Below, one piece after another: positions 18,172 through 26,459 of a stretch of DNA of 64,000 bases. The position numbers were made by a program, and so were the translations under genes. The DNA lies in assembly GCA_038258425.1 (NCBI GenBank), contig JBBSPV010000007.1:39527-103526 (forward strand), read 5' to 3'. The stretch's first letter is position 1, and each line of letters begins with the position of its first letter. The DNA comes from DATLGB01 sp038258425. GTDB lineage: Bacteria; Actinomycetota; Thermoleophilia; Solirubrobacterales; Solirubrobacteraceae. The notes beneath the pieces are model-generated. The model was not told where the DNA came from, did not search any database, and worked only from the letters and a program-made list of their open reading frames with translations.

Positions 18172-19563
18172 ATGCTCTTCCGACAACTCACCCACGACGA
18201 TCTCGGCTGCGCCTCCTATCTGATCGGGGACGAGGACGCCGGGGTGGCGGCGGTCGTCGACCCGCGCTTCGAGGTCGACGAGTACCTCGAGCTCGCCCGC
18301 TACATGGGCGTGCGGATCGAGCACGTCTTCGAGACCCACAACCACGCCGACCACGTGTCCGGGCACGGCCGCCTGGCCGCGGCGACGGGCGCGGCGATCC
18401 ACATCCACCGCGCGGCCGCGCCCGACTACGAGCACGAGCCGTTCGACGACGGCGAGCGCTTCGAGCTCGGCGCGCTCGTCGTCACGGCGCTGCACACGCC
18501 GGGCCACCGGCCGGAGCACACGGCCTTCGCGCTGGCCGACACCCGCCGCAGCGCCCAGCCCTGGGCCGTGCTCACGGGCGACTCGCTGTTCGTCGGCGAC
18601 ATCGCCCGGCCCGACCTCGCGGTCGACGAGGTCGACGGGGCCCGGGCGATCTTCCACTCGCTGCACGACACGCTGCTCGCGCTGCCCGAGGACGTCGAGG
18701 TCTGGCCCGGCCACCTCGGCGGGTCGATGTGCGGCGGCCCGGGCATGGACCTCAAGGTCGCCTCCACGATCGGCTACGAGCGGGCGGCCAACCCCGCGCT
18801 CTCGATCGCGGGCGAGGACGCGTTCGTCGAGGACGCCCTCGCCAAGCTCGGCCCGCAGCCGCCGAACTTCCGGCGGATCGTCGCGCTCAACACCGGGCCG
18901 CTGCTCACCGACGGCGTGCAACTGCTGCCACTGGCCCCGCGGCAGGTCGAGCTCAAGCGCTCCGAGGGAGCGCTGCTCGTCGACGTGCGCACGGACCAGC
19001 AGTTCGACGACGCGCACCTCGAGGGCGCCGTCTGCAACCCGATGCTGCGCGCCGGCTTCGGCTCCAAGCTCGCCTGGCTCGCCGATCCCGCCCGCGAGGT
19101 CGTCTTCGTCGGCCGCGACGACGAGGACGGCCGCCGGGCCGGCCTGCTCGCGGTCGCCGTCGGGGTGCGCCGGCTCGGCGGCTACCTCCACGGCGGGATG
19201 ACGAGCTGGCGGCAGGAGCGCCGGCCGGTGGTCGGCACCGAGCGGGTGGCGATGGCCGACCTCCCGGCCCGGCTGGCGGCCACGCCGCAGCTCCAGGTCC
19301 TCGACGTCCGCGAGCGCGCCGAGTGGGACGCCGGCCACCTCCCGCAGTCGACGCTCACGCCGTGGCACGACGTCACCGGGGTGCCGGCCGGCCTGGACCC
19401 CGACCGTCCGATCGCGGTCGTGTGCGCCTCCGGTCAGCGGGCGGCGACGGCCGCGAGCCTGCTCCAGCGCCATGGCGCCCGCGAGGTGCTCCACGTCGTC
19501 GACGGCGGCGTCCCGCAGTGGGAGCGGGAGGGCCACCCGCTGGAGACCCTCGACCCTCAGTAG
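18172..19563 (+). CDS. MBL-fold persulfide-dioxygenase-like protein with two rhodanese domains
   Basis: A 463-residue three-domain protein. Residues 1-240 form a metallo-beta-lactamase fold with THNHADHVSGH (metal ligands His56, His58, Asp60, His61) and HTPGHRPEHTAF, as in ETHE1-type persulfide dioxygenases. Two rhodanese domains follow. The first (about 265-350, LLVDVRTDQQFDDAHLEGA) has VGRDDEDGRRA where the active-site Cys should be, so it is probably inactive. The second carries Cys418 in VVCASGQRAA. The predicted role is oxidation of low-molecular-weight persulfides and sulfur transfer. The ATG at 18172 begins right at the conserved MLFRQL. Its end overlaps the convergent arylsulfatase by 7 bp. 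Confidence 0.87.
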   Translation: MLFRQLTHDDLGCASYLIGDEDAGVAAVVDPRFEVDEYLELARYMGVRIEHVFETHNHADHVSGHGRLAAATGAAIHIHRAAAPDYEHEPFDDGERFELGALVVTALHTPGHRPEHTAFALADTRRSAQPWAVLTGDSLFVGDIARPDLAVDEVDGARAIFHSLHDTLLALPEDVEVWPGHLGGSMCGGPGMDLKVASTIGYERAANPALSIAGEDAFVEDALAKLGPQPPNFRRIVALNTGPLLTDGVQLLPLAPRQVELKRSEGALLVDVRTDQQFDDAHLEGAVCNPMLRAGFGSKLAWLADPAREVVFVGRDDEDGRRAGLLAVAVGVRRLGGYLHGGMTSWRQERRPVVGTERVAMADLPARLAATPQLQVLDVRERAEWDAGHLPQSTLTPWHDVTGVPAGLDPDRPIAVVCASGQRAATAASLLQRHGAREVLHVVDGGVPQWEREGHPLETLDPQ

Positions 19564-21899
19564 TCCTTGCCCGCCGCGAACCGCGCGTGCAGCTCGGCCT
19601 CCTCGGCCGGCTCGAGGCCCGGGGCACCGAGGGTGATGTCCACCCGGGCGATGCGGCCCGCGAACGCGAATGGCGCGGTGTAGTCCCGGCTGACCGCCGA
19701 GCCGGTGTCGCGGCCGACGCCGAAGGTGTCGATGCCGAAGCGGCCCGCGACCGTGTGCTCGATCCGGCCGCGGGCCACCTCGACCCCGTCCAGGCGCAGC
19801 CGCGCGTCACCGCCCCTGCCGGCCCCGCCGCCGTCGTAGAGGAAGTCCACCTCGATCGTGCTGGCGCCGCGCGGGAGCTGCCGATCGGCCCGCAGGAGGG
19901 TGTGCTCCTGACCGAACCAGTTGTAGTGGTAGACGGGCCGGCCGTCGTGCACGTAGAGCACGTAGCCGGCCGAGCCGCCGCCGCACGCGACGAGCACCCC
20001 GTCGCCGTCCTCGTCGATGCGCACCGTGATGCGGTGGGAGCGGTTCTTCGTGTTGGCGGCGGCCGTCTCCGGCAGCCGGACGGCGCCCGGGTAGTAGGTG
20101 AAGTGGCGACGAGCCGGGTCCGCGCCGCCGGGGGGCGGCTTGGGGGTGGCGAGCCGCGCCGCGCCGCGGTCGTCGAACGGGTAGACGCCGTAGCGCTCGC
20201 ACTCCTCGTCGAAGATGTGCTGCAACTCGGCGAGCCTGTCGGGATGCTCCGCGGCGAGATCGCGATTCTCGCTGAAGTCCTCGTCGAGGTGGTAGAGCTC
20301 CCAGCGGTCGTTCTCCCACCCTCCCGGCGCGAGGTCCTGGCGCCACGGAAGCGTGTGCTGCGCACAGGCGATCCACCCGCGGTCGTAGATCGCCCGATTG
20401 GTGAAGATCTCGAAGTACTGGCGCTCCCGCACCGGCTTGGCGTCGGGATCCTCGAACGTGCTGCGGATCGACACGCCGTCCAGCGGCCGTTGCTCGATGC
20501 CGTCGACGGAGACGGGCGCCGGGATGCCCGCGACGTCGAGGATCGTGGGGACGAGATCGATCAGGTGCGTGAACTGCGACCGCACGGACCCGTCGCCCTC
20601 GATCCCGGCCGGCCAGGAGACGACCATCGGGTTCCGCGTTCCGCCGAGATGGCTCGCGATCTGCTTGACCCACTGGAACGGCGCGTTGCCGGCCCAGGCC
20701 CAGCCGAGCGGGTAGTGCGGCTCGGTGTGCGGCTCGCCGATCTCGTCGATGCGCGCGAGCGTGTCCTCGAAGTCCGACGGGATCCCGTTGAGGTTCATGA
20801 TCTCGTTGATCGTCCCGCTCGCCCCGCCCTCCGAGCTGGCGCCGTTGTCGCCGACGATGTAGGCCACGAGGGTGTTCTCGGCGTCCGGCAGCTCGCCGAC
20901 GGCATCCAGCAACCGGCCGATCTCATGGTCGGTGAAGGCGAGGAAGCCGGCGTAGTTCTCCATGAACCGCGCGTACAGGCGCCGCTCGTCCGCGCTGAGC
21001 GAATCCCAGGCCGGCACCCAGTCCGGGCGCGGCGTGTTCTCGGCGTCGGGGGGGACCACGCCGAGCTCGAGCTGGCGCCGGAAGGTCTCGTCGCGGACCG
21101 CGTCCCAGCCGTGGTCGAACTGGCCGCGGAAGCGCTCGCGCCAAGCGCGCGGCGCGTGATGGGGTGCGTGGGCGGCGCCGGGGGCGAAGTACGTCAGCAC
21201 CGGCTTGTCCGGGTTGACCGACTTCGAGTAGCGGATCCAGCCGATCGCCCGATCGGCCAGGTCGGTGTTGAGGTGGTAGCCCTCCTCCGGCGTGCTCTCG
21301 GGCTCGACCGGCCGGGTGTTCTCGAACAGCACCGGGTAGTACTGGTGCGTCTCGCCACCGATGAAGCCGTAGAAGTAGTCGAAGCCGAGGCCGGTCGGCC
21401 ACCGATCGAACGGACCGACGACGCTCGACTCCCAGTCCGGGGTGTTGTGGTTCTTGCCGAACCACGCCGTGTTGTAGCCGTTCTCCTTGAGGATCCGGCC
21501 GATCGTCGCGGTCGCCTTGGGGATCATCGACGTGTAGCTCGGGAAGCCGGTCGCCCACTCCGCGAGGAACCCCGACCCGCAGTTGTGATGATTGCGGCCG
21601 GTGAGCAGCGCAGCCCGCGACGGCCCGCAGATGGCGGTGGTGTGGAAGCGGTTGTACCGCAGGCCCGCAGCGGCCAGGCGATCGAGCGCCGGCGTCGGAA
21701 CCGGCCCGCCGAACGTCCCGACCTGCCCGAACCCGACGTCGTCCAGGACGATGAGGATGACGTTCGGGGCCCCGGCCTCCGGCTTGGGCGGCGTCGGCCA
21801 CGCCTCCGTCGACTCCAGGTACGTCGGCCCGACCGTGCCGGTGAACGGCGGGTCGGGGATCGGAAGACGCGTCCGATCGACGGGATCCTCCGCGCTCAT
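19557..21899 (-). CDS. Arylsulfatase, formylglycine-dependent
   Basis: A 780-residue type I sulfatase. The metal-binding N-terminus has NVILIVLDDVGFGQVGTFGG (Asp53/Asp54). The formylglycine signature CGPSRAALLTGR starts at Cys91, which a formylglycine-generating enzyme must convert. HHAPRAW and VGDNGASSEGG carry further active-site residues. A C-terminal beta-rich extension (about 600-780, RSHRITVRIDEDGDGVLVAC) resembles a jelly-roll lectin-like module. No signal peptide is evident, so a cytoplasmic enzyme cleaving alkyl or aryl sulfate esters is likely. Start at ATG 21899; an upstream ATG would add 22 residues. No maturase gene lies in the window. Confidence 0.9.
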   Translation of the reverse strand: MSAEDPVDRTRLPIPDPPFTGTVGPTYLESTEAWPTPPKPEAGAPNVILIVLDDVGFGQVGTFGGPVPTPALDRLAAAGLRYNRFHTTAICGPSRAALLTGRNHHNCGSGFLAEWATGFPSYTSMIPKATATIGRILKENGYNTAWFGKNHNTPDWESSVVGPFDRWPTGLGFDYFYGFIGGETHQYYPVLFENTRPVEPESTPEEGYHLNTDLADRAIGWIRYSKSVNPDKPVLTYFAPGAAHAPHHAPRAWRERFRGQFDHGWDAVRDETFRRQLELGVVPPDAENTPRPDWVPAWDSLSADERRLYARFMENYAGFLAFTDHEIGRLLDAVGELPDAENTLVAYIVGDNGASSEGGASGTINEIMNLNGIPSDFEDTLARIDEIGEPHTEPHYPLGWAWAGNAPFQWVKQIASHLGGTRNPMVVSWPAGIEGDGSVRSQFTHLIDLVPTILDVAGIPAPVSVDGIEQRPLDGVSIRSTFEDPDAKPVRERQYFEIFTNRAIYDRGWIACAQHTLPWRQDLAPGGWENDRWELYHLDEDFSENRDLAAEHPDRLAELQHIFDEECERYGVYPFDDRGAARLATPKPPPGGADPARRHFTYYPGAVRLPETAAANTKNRSHRITVRIDEDGDGVLVACGGGSAGYVLYVHDGRPVYHYNWFGQEHTLLRADRQLPRGASTIEVDFLYDGGGAGRGGDARLRLDGVEVARGRIEHTVAGRFGIDTFGVGRDTGSAVSRDYTAPFAFAGRIARVDITLGAPGLEPAEEAELHARFAAGKDY

Positions 21900-22224
21900 C
21901 GCGGGCCACGGATCGAGCGGCGGACACGTCTCGGGTGGGGCACGCGCGGTGTCATGGCCACACACTCCTCGGGGTCGGTCGGGCGGGCCTCGGACTGTCC
22001 ATGCCGCCCGGATGCCCCCGCCTCACCCGATCCGGATGATTGTGCGCCCGCCGTGTCCTCGATCGCCATCCCGAGCCGCGGCGCGAGGACGAGCCGGCCG
22101 ATCGGCCCGGCCCAGAGGTCGCCGGGAGTCATGCACGCGCCGCGAGGGTCCGAGCAGCGGATCCTCCGGGCATCAGCCGTGCGGGGTGACGACGCCCGTC
22201 CGATGCGGACGCCATGCTCAGGCC
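21900..22224. other. Intergenic region between arylsulfatase and LapA-like gene
   Basis: A 325-bp divergent gap. The reading frames crossing it are antisense or out-of-frame extensions of neighbours without conserved motifs. It should hold the promoters of both flanking genes, but I see no convincing -35/-10 pair, hairpin or operator palindrome. Confidence 0.5.
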
Positions 22225-22539
22225 ATGTCCGGACCCACTCCCGCGCCTGGTCGCTCCGACTCGACCACGATCACGGACCGACCGCCGCGACGGGCCCCGG
22301 GGCGCCGGGACACGGCCCGCGTCGCCGGCGCTGTCGTCATCGGCGTCGCCGTCACCCTGTTCGCGGTGTTCAACCTCGACGACGTGGACGTCAACTGGGT
22401 GTTCGGATCGTGGTCGACGCCCCTGATCATCGTGATCGTCGTGTGCTTCCTGCTCGGGGTCGCGGGGGACCGGCTCTTCATCCTGCACCGGTCGCGGCAG
22501 GGGAAGCCTGGGCGCGCGCCGGCGCGTTCGCGCCGCTGA
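22225..22539 (+). CDS. LapA-like (DUF1049) small membrane protein
   Basis: A 104-residue protein. A polar N-terminal tail is followed by two closely spaced transmembrane segments (VAGAVVIGVAVTLFAVFNLD and STPLIIVIVVCFLLGVAGDR), separated by the DVDVNWVFGS turn. This is the LapA/DUF1049 arrangement seen in E. coli LapA and many small actinobacterial proteins. A basic tail (RSRQGKPGRAPARSRR) ends it. LapA in E. coli is linked to LPS control; in actinobacteria the role is unknown. The ATG at 22225 was chosen because earlier in-frame codons lack conservation features. Confidence 0.75.
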   Translation: MSGPTPAPGRSDSTTITDRPPRRAPGRRDTARVAGAVVIGVAVTLFAVFNLDDVDVNWVFGSWSTPLIIVIVVCFLLGVAGDRLFILHRSRQGKPGRAPARSRR

Positions 22540-22573
22540 TCGGAGGGTGTGGTCCGACGCCGGCTGGAGCGGA

Positions 22574-22882
22574 CTAGGGCGCTCGCGCGACGACCTCGTA
22601 GTGCGTCACGCTCGACGCGCCGCCGATCAGGTAGCGCTCGTCCTCCGGGTACAGGACGGCGGCCTCCACGTCGTCGCCGGCGAAGGCCCGGATCGCGTCG
22701 AGGGACGCCCACAGCGAGAGGGCGATGAGGTCCGAGCGCCCGCCCTCGTCGCGCCGCAGCAGGAAGGCGCCGTGGTTGCCGGGCGTGCGGGCGTACTCGG
22801 CGAAGCCGGTGTCGCGGATGTAGCCGGCGTAGACCTCGGCGTCGGGCGTGCGCACGGCGCCCGTCCACATGCGGGCGATCAT
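22574..22882 (-). CDS. Antibiotic biosynthesis monooxygenase (ABM)-fold protein
   Basis: A 102-residue dimeric alpha-beta barrel-type protein: MIARMWTGAVRTPDAEVYAG, then GNHGAFLLRRDEGGRSDLIA, LSLWASLDAIRAFAGDD and a final strand SVTHYEVVA. The Trp-Ala-Ser-Leu-Asp-Ala-Ile segment is typical of ABM-fold domains, which serve as small monooxygenases or heme/ligand-binding modules; no specific chemistry can be read. Its ATG overlaps the TGA of the upstream hydrolase (22879-22882), so the pair is one operon. Confidence 0.8.
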   Translation of the reverse strand: MIARMWTGAVRTPDAEVYAGYIRDTGFAEYARTPGNHGAFLLRRDEGGRSDLIALSLWASLDAIRAFAGDDVEAAVLYPEDERYLIGGASSVTHYEVVARAP

Positions 22883-23625
22883 CGGTCCCCCTCCCCGCGC
22901 GACTCGGTGAGGAAGTCGATGACGATCCGGTTGCAGAGGTCGACCTTGTCGGCGAGCGAGCCGTGGCCGGTGCCGGGCACGACGGCGAGCTGCGCGTCGG
23001 GGAGCCCGTCGCGCAACGCGAGCGTGTGCGCCATCGGGATCTCTGCGTCCTCGTCGCCGACCATCACGAGCGCCGGGCTCGGGTAGCCGGCGAGGTCGGC
23101 GACCGTGAGCGTCGGCTCCTCGCGGTGCATGCGGTCGAGCTTGGCGCGGACCACCGGGAAGTGCTCCGGGCCCTGGGGCGCGACGGCGCCCCAGTAGTCC
23201 GTGAAGAACGCGACGGTCTCCTCGTCGAGGTCGATGGCTCCGGGCGCCCAGCCGTCGTGGTGGAAGACCCCGGCGCTGACGACGAGGCGCGTGACGAGAT
23301 CCGGCCGCATGAGGGCGGTCAGCAGCGCGACCGGGGCGCCGTCGCTGTGCCCGAGCAGGTGCGCGGGGCCCCCGACGACCTGCTCCAGGAACGCGACCGT
23401 GTCCTGCGCCATGCCGGCGTAGGTGATCGGCCCGTCGACGTCGGGGGTGCGGCCGTGTCCGCGCCGGTCGGGCCGGTAGACCCGGAACCGCTGCGCGAGG
23501 CCGGGCACGTTGCCGTCGAACGCGCGGGAGTCGGCCAGCCCGGGGGCCTGGAGCACCAGCGGCTCGCCGTCGCCGTCCTGCGCGTAGTAGGTGTTGACGT
23601 CGCCGAGTTGCACGTAGGGGCACAC
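22879..23625 (-). CDS. Alpha/beta hydrolase
   Basis: A 248-residue alpha/beta hydrolase with nucleophile elbow LLGHSDGAPVALL (Ser), acid in VGDEDAEIP and catalytic His in GTGHGSLADKV. YRPDRRGHGRTPDVDG is the usual loop after strand 3. The GTG start at 23625 is preceded by a strong GGAGGAGG ribosome-binding site at good spacing, which decides the start. It heads a two-gene operon with the ABM-fold protein and is divergent from the MocR regulator, a likely controller. Substrate (ester, lactone or epoxide) unknown. Confidence 0.87.
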   Translation of the reverse strand: MCPYVQLGDVNTYYAQDGDGEPLVLQAPGLADSRAFDGNVPGLAQRFRVYRPDRRGHGRTPDVDGPITYAGMAQDTVAFLEQVVGGPAHLLGHSDGAPVALLTALMRPDLVTRLVVSAGVFHHDGWAPGAIDLDEETVAFFTDYWGAVAPQGPEHFPVVRAKLDRMHREEPTLTVADLAGYPSPALVMVGDEDAEIPMAHTLALRDGLPDAQLAVVPGTGHGSLADKVDLCNRIVIDFLTESRGEGDR

Positions 23626-23763
23626 GGTCGGATCCTCCTCCTGCGGTGGTGGGCACTTCGACAGCCGGCAGCCTGGCTCCGGACTGGCCTCCGCGCCAGA
23701 TCCACCGGCCGGGCCGGATCGGGTACCAGTCGCCCGCGCCGTCGGGCATGATGGCCGGGCGAG

Positions 23764-25173
23764 ATGTCCGAGGCGAGCCAACCCTTCGAGCTGCTGATGA
23801 CCGTTTTGCGCGAGGCGCCCGGGACGCTCGGGACCCAGATCGAGCGACAGCTGCGGCAGGCCATCCGCTCGGGCGGGCTGCGGGCCGGCAGCCGCATCCC
23901 GTCCACCCGGGACCTGGCCCGCCAGCTCGGCGTCTCCCGCCGCATCACGGTCGACGCCTACGCGCAACTCGCCGCGGAGGGCTATCTGCAGCTGCGCCAG
24001 GGCGCGCACCCGCGCGTGGCCCACGGCCTGGCGGTCGACGGGACGGTGCGACCCACCGACGGGGTGGACGACGGGCCGCCGCCACGCTTCGACTTCCGGC
24101 CCAGCCGGCCGGACGTCTCGGCGTTCCCGCGCGGCGCGTGGGCGCGCTGCCTGCGCGACGCGGTGACGACCATCACCGAGGCCGACCTGAGCTACGGCGA
24201 CCCGTGCGGCGTCGGGCTCCTGCGCACGGCGCTGGCCGACCACCTGGGTCGCGTCCGCGGCGTCGTCGCCGATCCCCGCCGGGTCGTGGTCACCAACGGC
24301 TACCTGCAGGGGCTCGGCCTCGTCTGCGCGGCGCTGGCCGCGCGCGGAACCAAGCGGCTGGCGCTGGAGGACCCGAGCAGTCCCGAGGAGGCGCTGATCG
24401 CCGGACGCGTGGGGCTCGAGATCGTGTCCGTGCCCGTGGACGAGGGTGGCCTGCGCGTCGACGCGCTGAAGCGGTCCGGCGCCGGCGCCGTGGTGCTGAC
24501 CCCGGCGCACCAGCACCCGACGGGCGTCGTCCTCGCGCCCGACCGCCGCACGGCGCTCGTCGCCTGGCTGCGCGAGCGCGACGCCGTCGCCATCGAGGAC
24601 GACTACGACGCGGAGTACCGCTACGACCGCGCCGCGGTGGGCGCCCTCCAGGGCCTCGCGCCCGAGCGGGTCGTCTACGCCGGCACCGCCAGCAAGGTGC
24701 TCGCGCCCGCGCTGCGGATCGGCTGGCTCGTGGTCCCCGACGGGCTCTTCGACGCGGTCCGGCACGAGAAGCTCATCGCCGACCAGGGCTCGGCACGCAT
24801 CGAGCAGCACGCCTTCGCCGCCTTCCTCGCCCGCGGCGATCTCGACCGGCACCTGCGCCGCATGCGCATCCGCTACCGGGCGCAGCGCGACGCGCTGGTC
24901 GCGGCCCTGGCGAACGAGCTGCCGGAGGCCACGGTGGCCGGCATCGCCGCCGGGCTGCACGCCACCGTCGAGCTGCCGCCGTCCGACGACCCCGCCGCCA
25001 TCCGGGCCGAGGCGCGCCGGCGCCGCGTCGAGCTCTACACGCTCGACGACTACCGGACGGAGGGGCCGACCTCCGCGGCGACGTTGTTCCTCGGCTACGG
25101 ACAGGTGCCGGAGGCCGCCATGCGCGCCGGCGTGCGAGAGCTCGCCGACGCGATCCGGACCACCCGGGCATGA
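23764..25173 (+). CDS. MocR/PdxR-type regulator (GntR HTH fused to aminotransferase domain)
   Basis: A 469-residue chimera. An N-terminal GntR winged helix (PSTRDLARQLGVSRRITVDA, about 46-65) is joined by a linker to a fold-type I aminotransferase-like domain. PLP-binding Lys311 lies in GTASKVLAPALRIGW, with NGYLQGLGLV and IEDDYDAEYRYDR. MocR proteins sense PLP, PLP precursors, GABA or amino acids and control nearby genes. It is divergent from the hydrolase/ABM operon; the 138-bp gap contains CTGGC-N6-GCCAG at 23684-23699, a possible half-site pair. Its stop overlaps the start of a decayed M20 peptidase, a plausible former target. Confidence 0.9.
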   Translation: MSEASQPFELLMTVLREAPGTLGTQIERQLRQAIRSGGLRAGSRIPSTRDLARQLGVSRRITVDAYAQLAAEGYLQLRQGAHPRVAHGLAVDGTVRPTDGVDDGPPPRFDFRPSRPDVSAFPRGAWARCLRDAVTTITEADLSYGDPCGVGLLRTALADHLGRVRGVVADPRRVVVTNGYLQGLGLVCAALAARGTKRLALEDPSSPEEALIAGRVGLEIVSVPVDEGGLRVDALKRSGAGAVVLTPAHQHPTGVVLAPDRRTALVAWLRERDAVAIEDDYDAEYRYDRAAVGALQGLAPERVVYAGTASKVLAPALRIGWLVVPDGLFDAVRHEKLIADQGSARIEQHAFAAFLARGDLDRHLRRMRIRYRAQRDALVAALANELPEATVAGIAAGLHATVELPPSDDPAAIRAEARRRRVELYTLDDYRTEGPTSAATLFLGYGQVPEAAMRAGVRELADAIRTTRA

Positions 25174-25581
25174 CCGAGGACGTCCTCCGGTTGCTGCGCG
25201 AGCTCGTGTCCGTCGACTCGGTGAACCCGTCGCTGGTGGACGGTGCCGCGGGCGAGGCGCAGGCCGCCGCGGCGATCGCCGGCTGGGCCCGCGGTGCCGG
25301 CCTCGACGTCGAGGTGCACGAGGGCACGCCCGGAGGCCGAGCGTCGTGGTCCGGGCGCGGGGTACCGGCGGGGGGTCCTCGGCGCTCCGGTCGAGACCGC
25401 CGGCGCGAGCTACTGGGCCGACGCCGCGTTCCTCGCCGCGGCCGGCATCCCGACCGTCCTGCTCGGGCCCACCGGCGCCGGCGCGCACGCCGTCGAGGAA
25501 TGGGTCAGCGTCTCCAGCTGCGGGCAGGTCGCCGCGATCCTGGTCGAGACGGCCCGGCGGGTCTGCGCGGTGGCTGAATAG
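25170..25581 (+). pseudogene. Remnant of an M20-family (ArgE/DapE-type) deacetylase
   Basis: The first frame gives an M20 N-terminus (LRLLRELVSVDSVNPSLV...GEAQAAAAIAGWA) for about 55 residues. A frame change near 25340 continues the expected strand (VVVRARGTGG), and from about 25376 a third frame supplies only the M20 C-terminus (GAPVETAGASYWADAAFLAA; VLLGPTGAGAHAVEEWV). The metal-binding HxD core, second half of the catalytic domain and dimerisation domain, about 250 residues, are absent. It is therefore a deletion plus frameshift relic. It overlaps the MocR stop (ATGA), so it was once an operon partner. Confidence 0.8.
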
Positions 25582-25591
25582 CCTCACCGGT

Positions 25592-25990
25592 GTGCTGGGT
25601 CACGTCGGCCTGAGCGTTGTCGACCTCGCGGCCGCCAGGGCCTACTACGACGAGCTGATGCCGCTCGTCGGCTTCGAGGCGTTCCTCACCGCCGACGATC
25701 GCTTCGCGTACCGCCCGGCGGCCGGCCGGCCGGGGACGTACCTGTTCTTCTACCCGGCGATCCGGGCCGGCCGGTACGACCGGCACGCCGTCGGGCTCCA
25801 GCACATCGCCTTCATGGTGCCGACGCGTTCGGCCGTCCGCGAGGTGCACGCGCTCGCCGTCCGCCGCGGCGACCCCGTCCTGGACGCGCCGCGGGCGTTC
25901 CCGCAGTATCCCCCGCCGTACTTCGCGACGTTCTGGCTGGACCCTCACGGCTTCAAGCTCGAGGCCGTCTGTCACCACGATCGGGACTAG
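25592..25990 (+). CDS. VOC-family (glyoxalase-like) protein
   Basis: A 132-residue vicinal-oxygen-chelate protein. A first beta-alpha-beta-beta-beta unit starts HVGLSVVDLAAARAYYDELM. The second has GLQHIAFMVPTRSAVREVHAL and ends in FWLDPHGFKLEAVCH, where His and Glu metal ligands are expected. Members include lyases, dioxygenases and resistance proteins; substrate unknown. The GTG at 25592 is chosen because it lies just before the conserved strand. It begins 10 bp after the M20 remnant, and its final 38 bp overlap the convergent gene at 25953. Confidence 0.82.
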   Translation: MLGHVGLSVVDLAAARAYYDELMPLVGFEAFLTADDRFAYRPAAGRPGTYLFFYPAIRAGRYDRHAVGLQHIAFMVPTRSAVREVHALAVRRGDPVLDAPRAFPQYPPPYFATFWLDPHGFKLEAVCHHDRD

Positions 25991-26459
25991 CGGCCCGTTC
26001 CAGCAGCGATGGCACGACCTGCCGGTGCCGGGGCGCCACCGAGGCCCACAGCGCGCGGGCGAGGGGATTGCGCTGGTGCACGAGCGTCGCGATGAGCAGC
26101 GTGTCCGCTCCGCGCTCGACGTACAGTTCGGCCGGCATCCCGAGCCGGGAACCGGCCCCCAGCCGCACGGAGTCCGGCGTGCTGCGCCGGACCGGCCAGC
26201 CGAGGACGAGCTCGGCGGCGTCGGGCGGGCCGAGCTTCAAGCCGAGCGCGAACCAGCCCCACCGGAGCCGGTTGCGCATGGCCGCCGGCGCACCTTCGAG
26301 CGTCGCCCTGGCCCACTGCTCGGCGGTCCGGTCCGGCGCCGGGGGGCACTCGACGAGAAAGGCGTCGGCGTAGTCGAGGCGGGGCAGCGCGCTGCTCGCC
26401 CGGGCGGCGGGCGGCACGTCGACCTGACGCGCACGAGGCGGCGCCGCGACGACCGTCAT
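25953..26459 (-). CDS. Conserved protein of unknown function
   Basis: A 168-residue protein without a recognised catalytic motif. Notable segments are LDYADAFLVECPPAP, AEQWARATLEGAPAAM and a C-terminal half (RLGMPAELYVERGADTLLIA; HQRNPLARALWASVAPRHRQ) resembling the ligand-binding half of START/SRPBCC-like or DUF2867-type proteins. This resemblance is weak. Its ATG overlaps the stop of the upstream DUF2867-type gene, so they form one operon behind the TetR operator. The 3' end overlaps the VOC gene by 38 bp, and a shorter real end cannot be excluded. Confidence 0.7.
   Translation of the reverse strand: MTVVAAPPRARQVDVPPAARASSALPRLDYADAFLVECPPAPDRTAEQWARATLEGAPAAMRNRLRWGWFALGLKLGPPDAAELVLGWPVRRSTPDSVRLGAGSRLGMPAELYVERGADTLLIATLVHQRNPLARALWASVAPRHRQVVPSLLERAASPDRGDRRPRA

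Noticed and set aside
18729..22577. A very long open frame (about 1280 codons) on the plus strand
   Set aside because: It runs antisense to the arylsulfatase and out of frame with the rhodanese gene; composition is Arg/Ala-rich with no domain. It is a GC-bias shadow.
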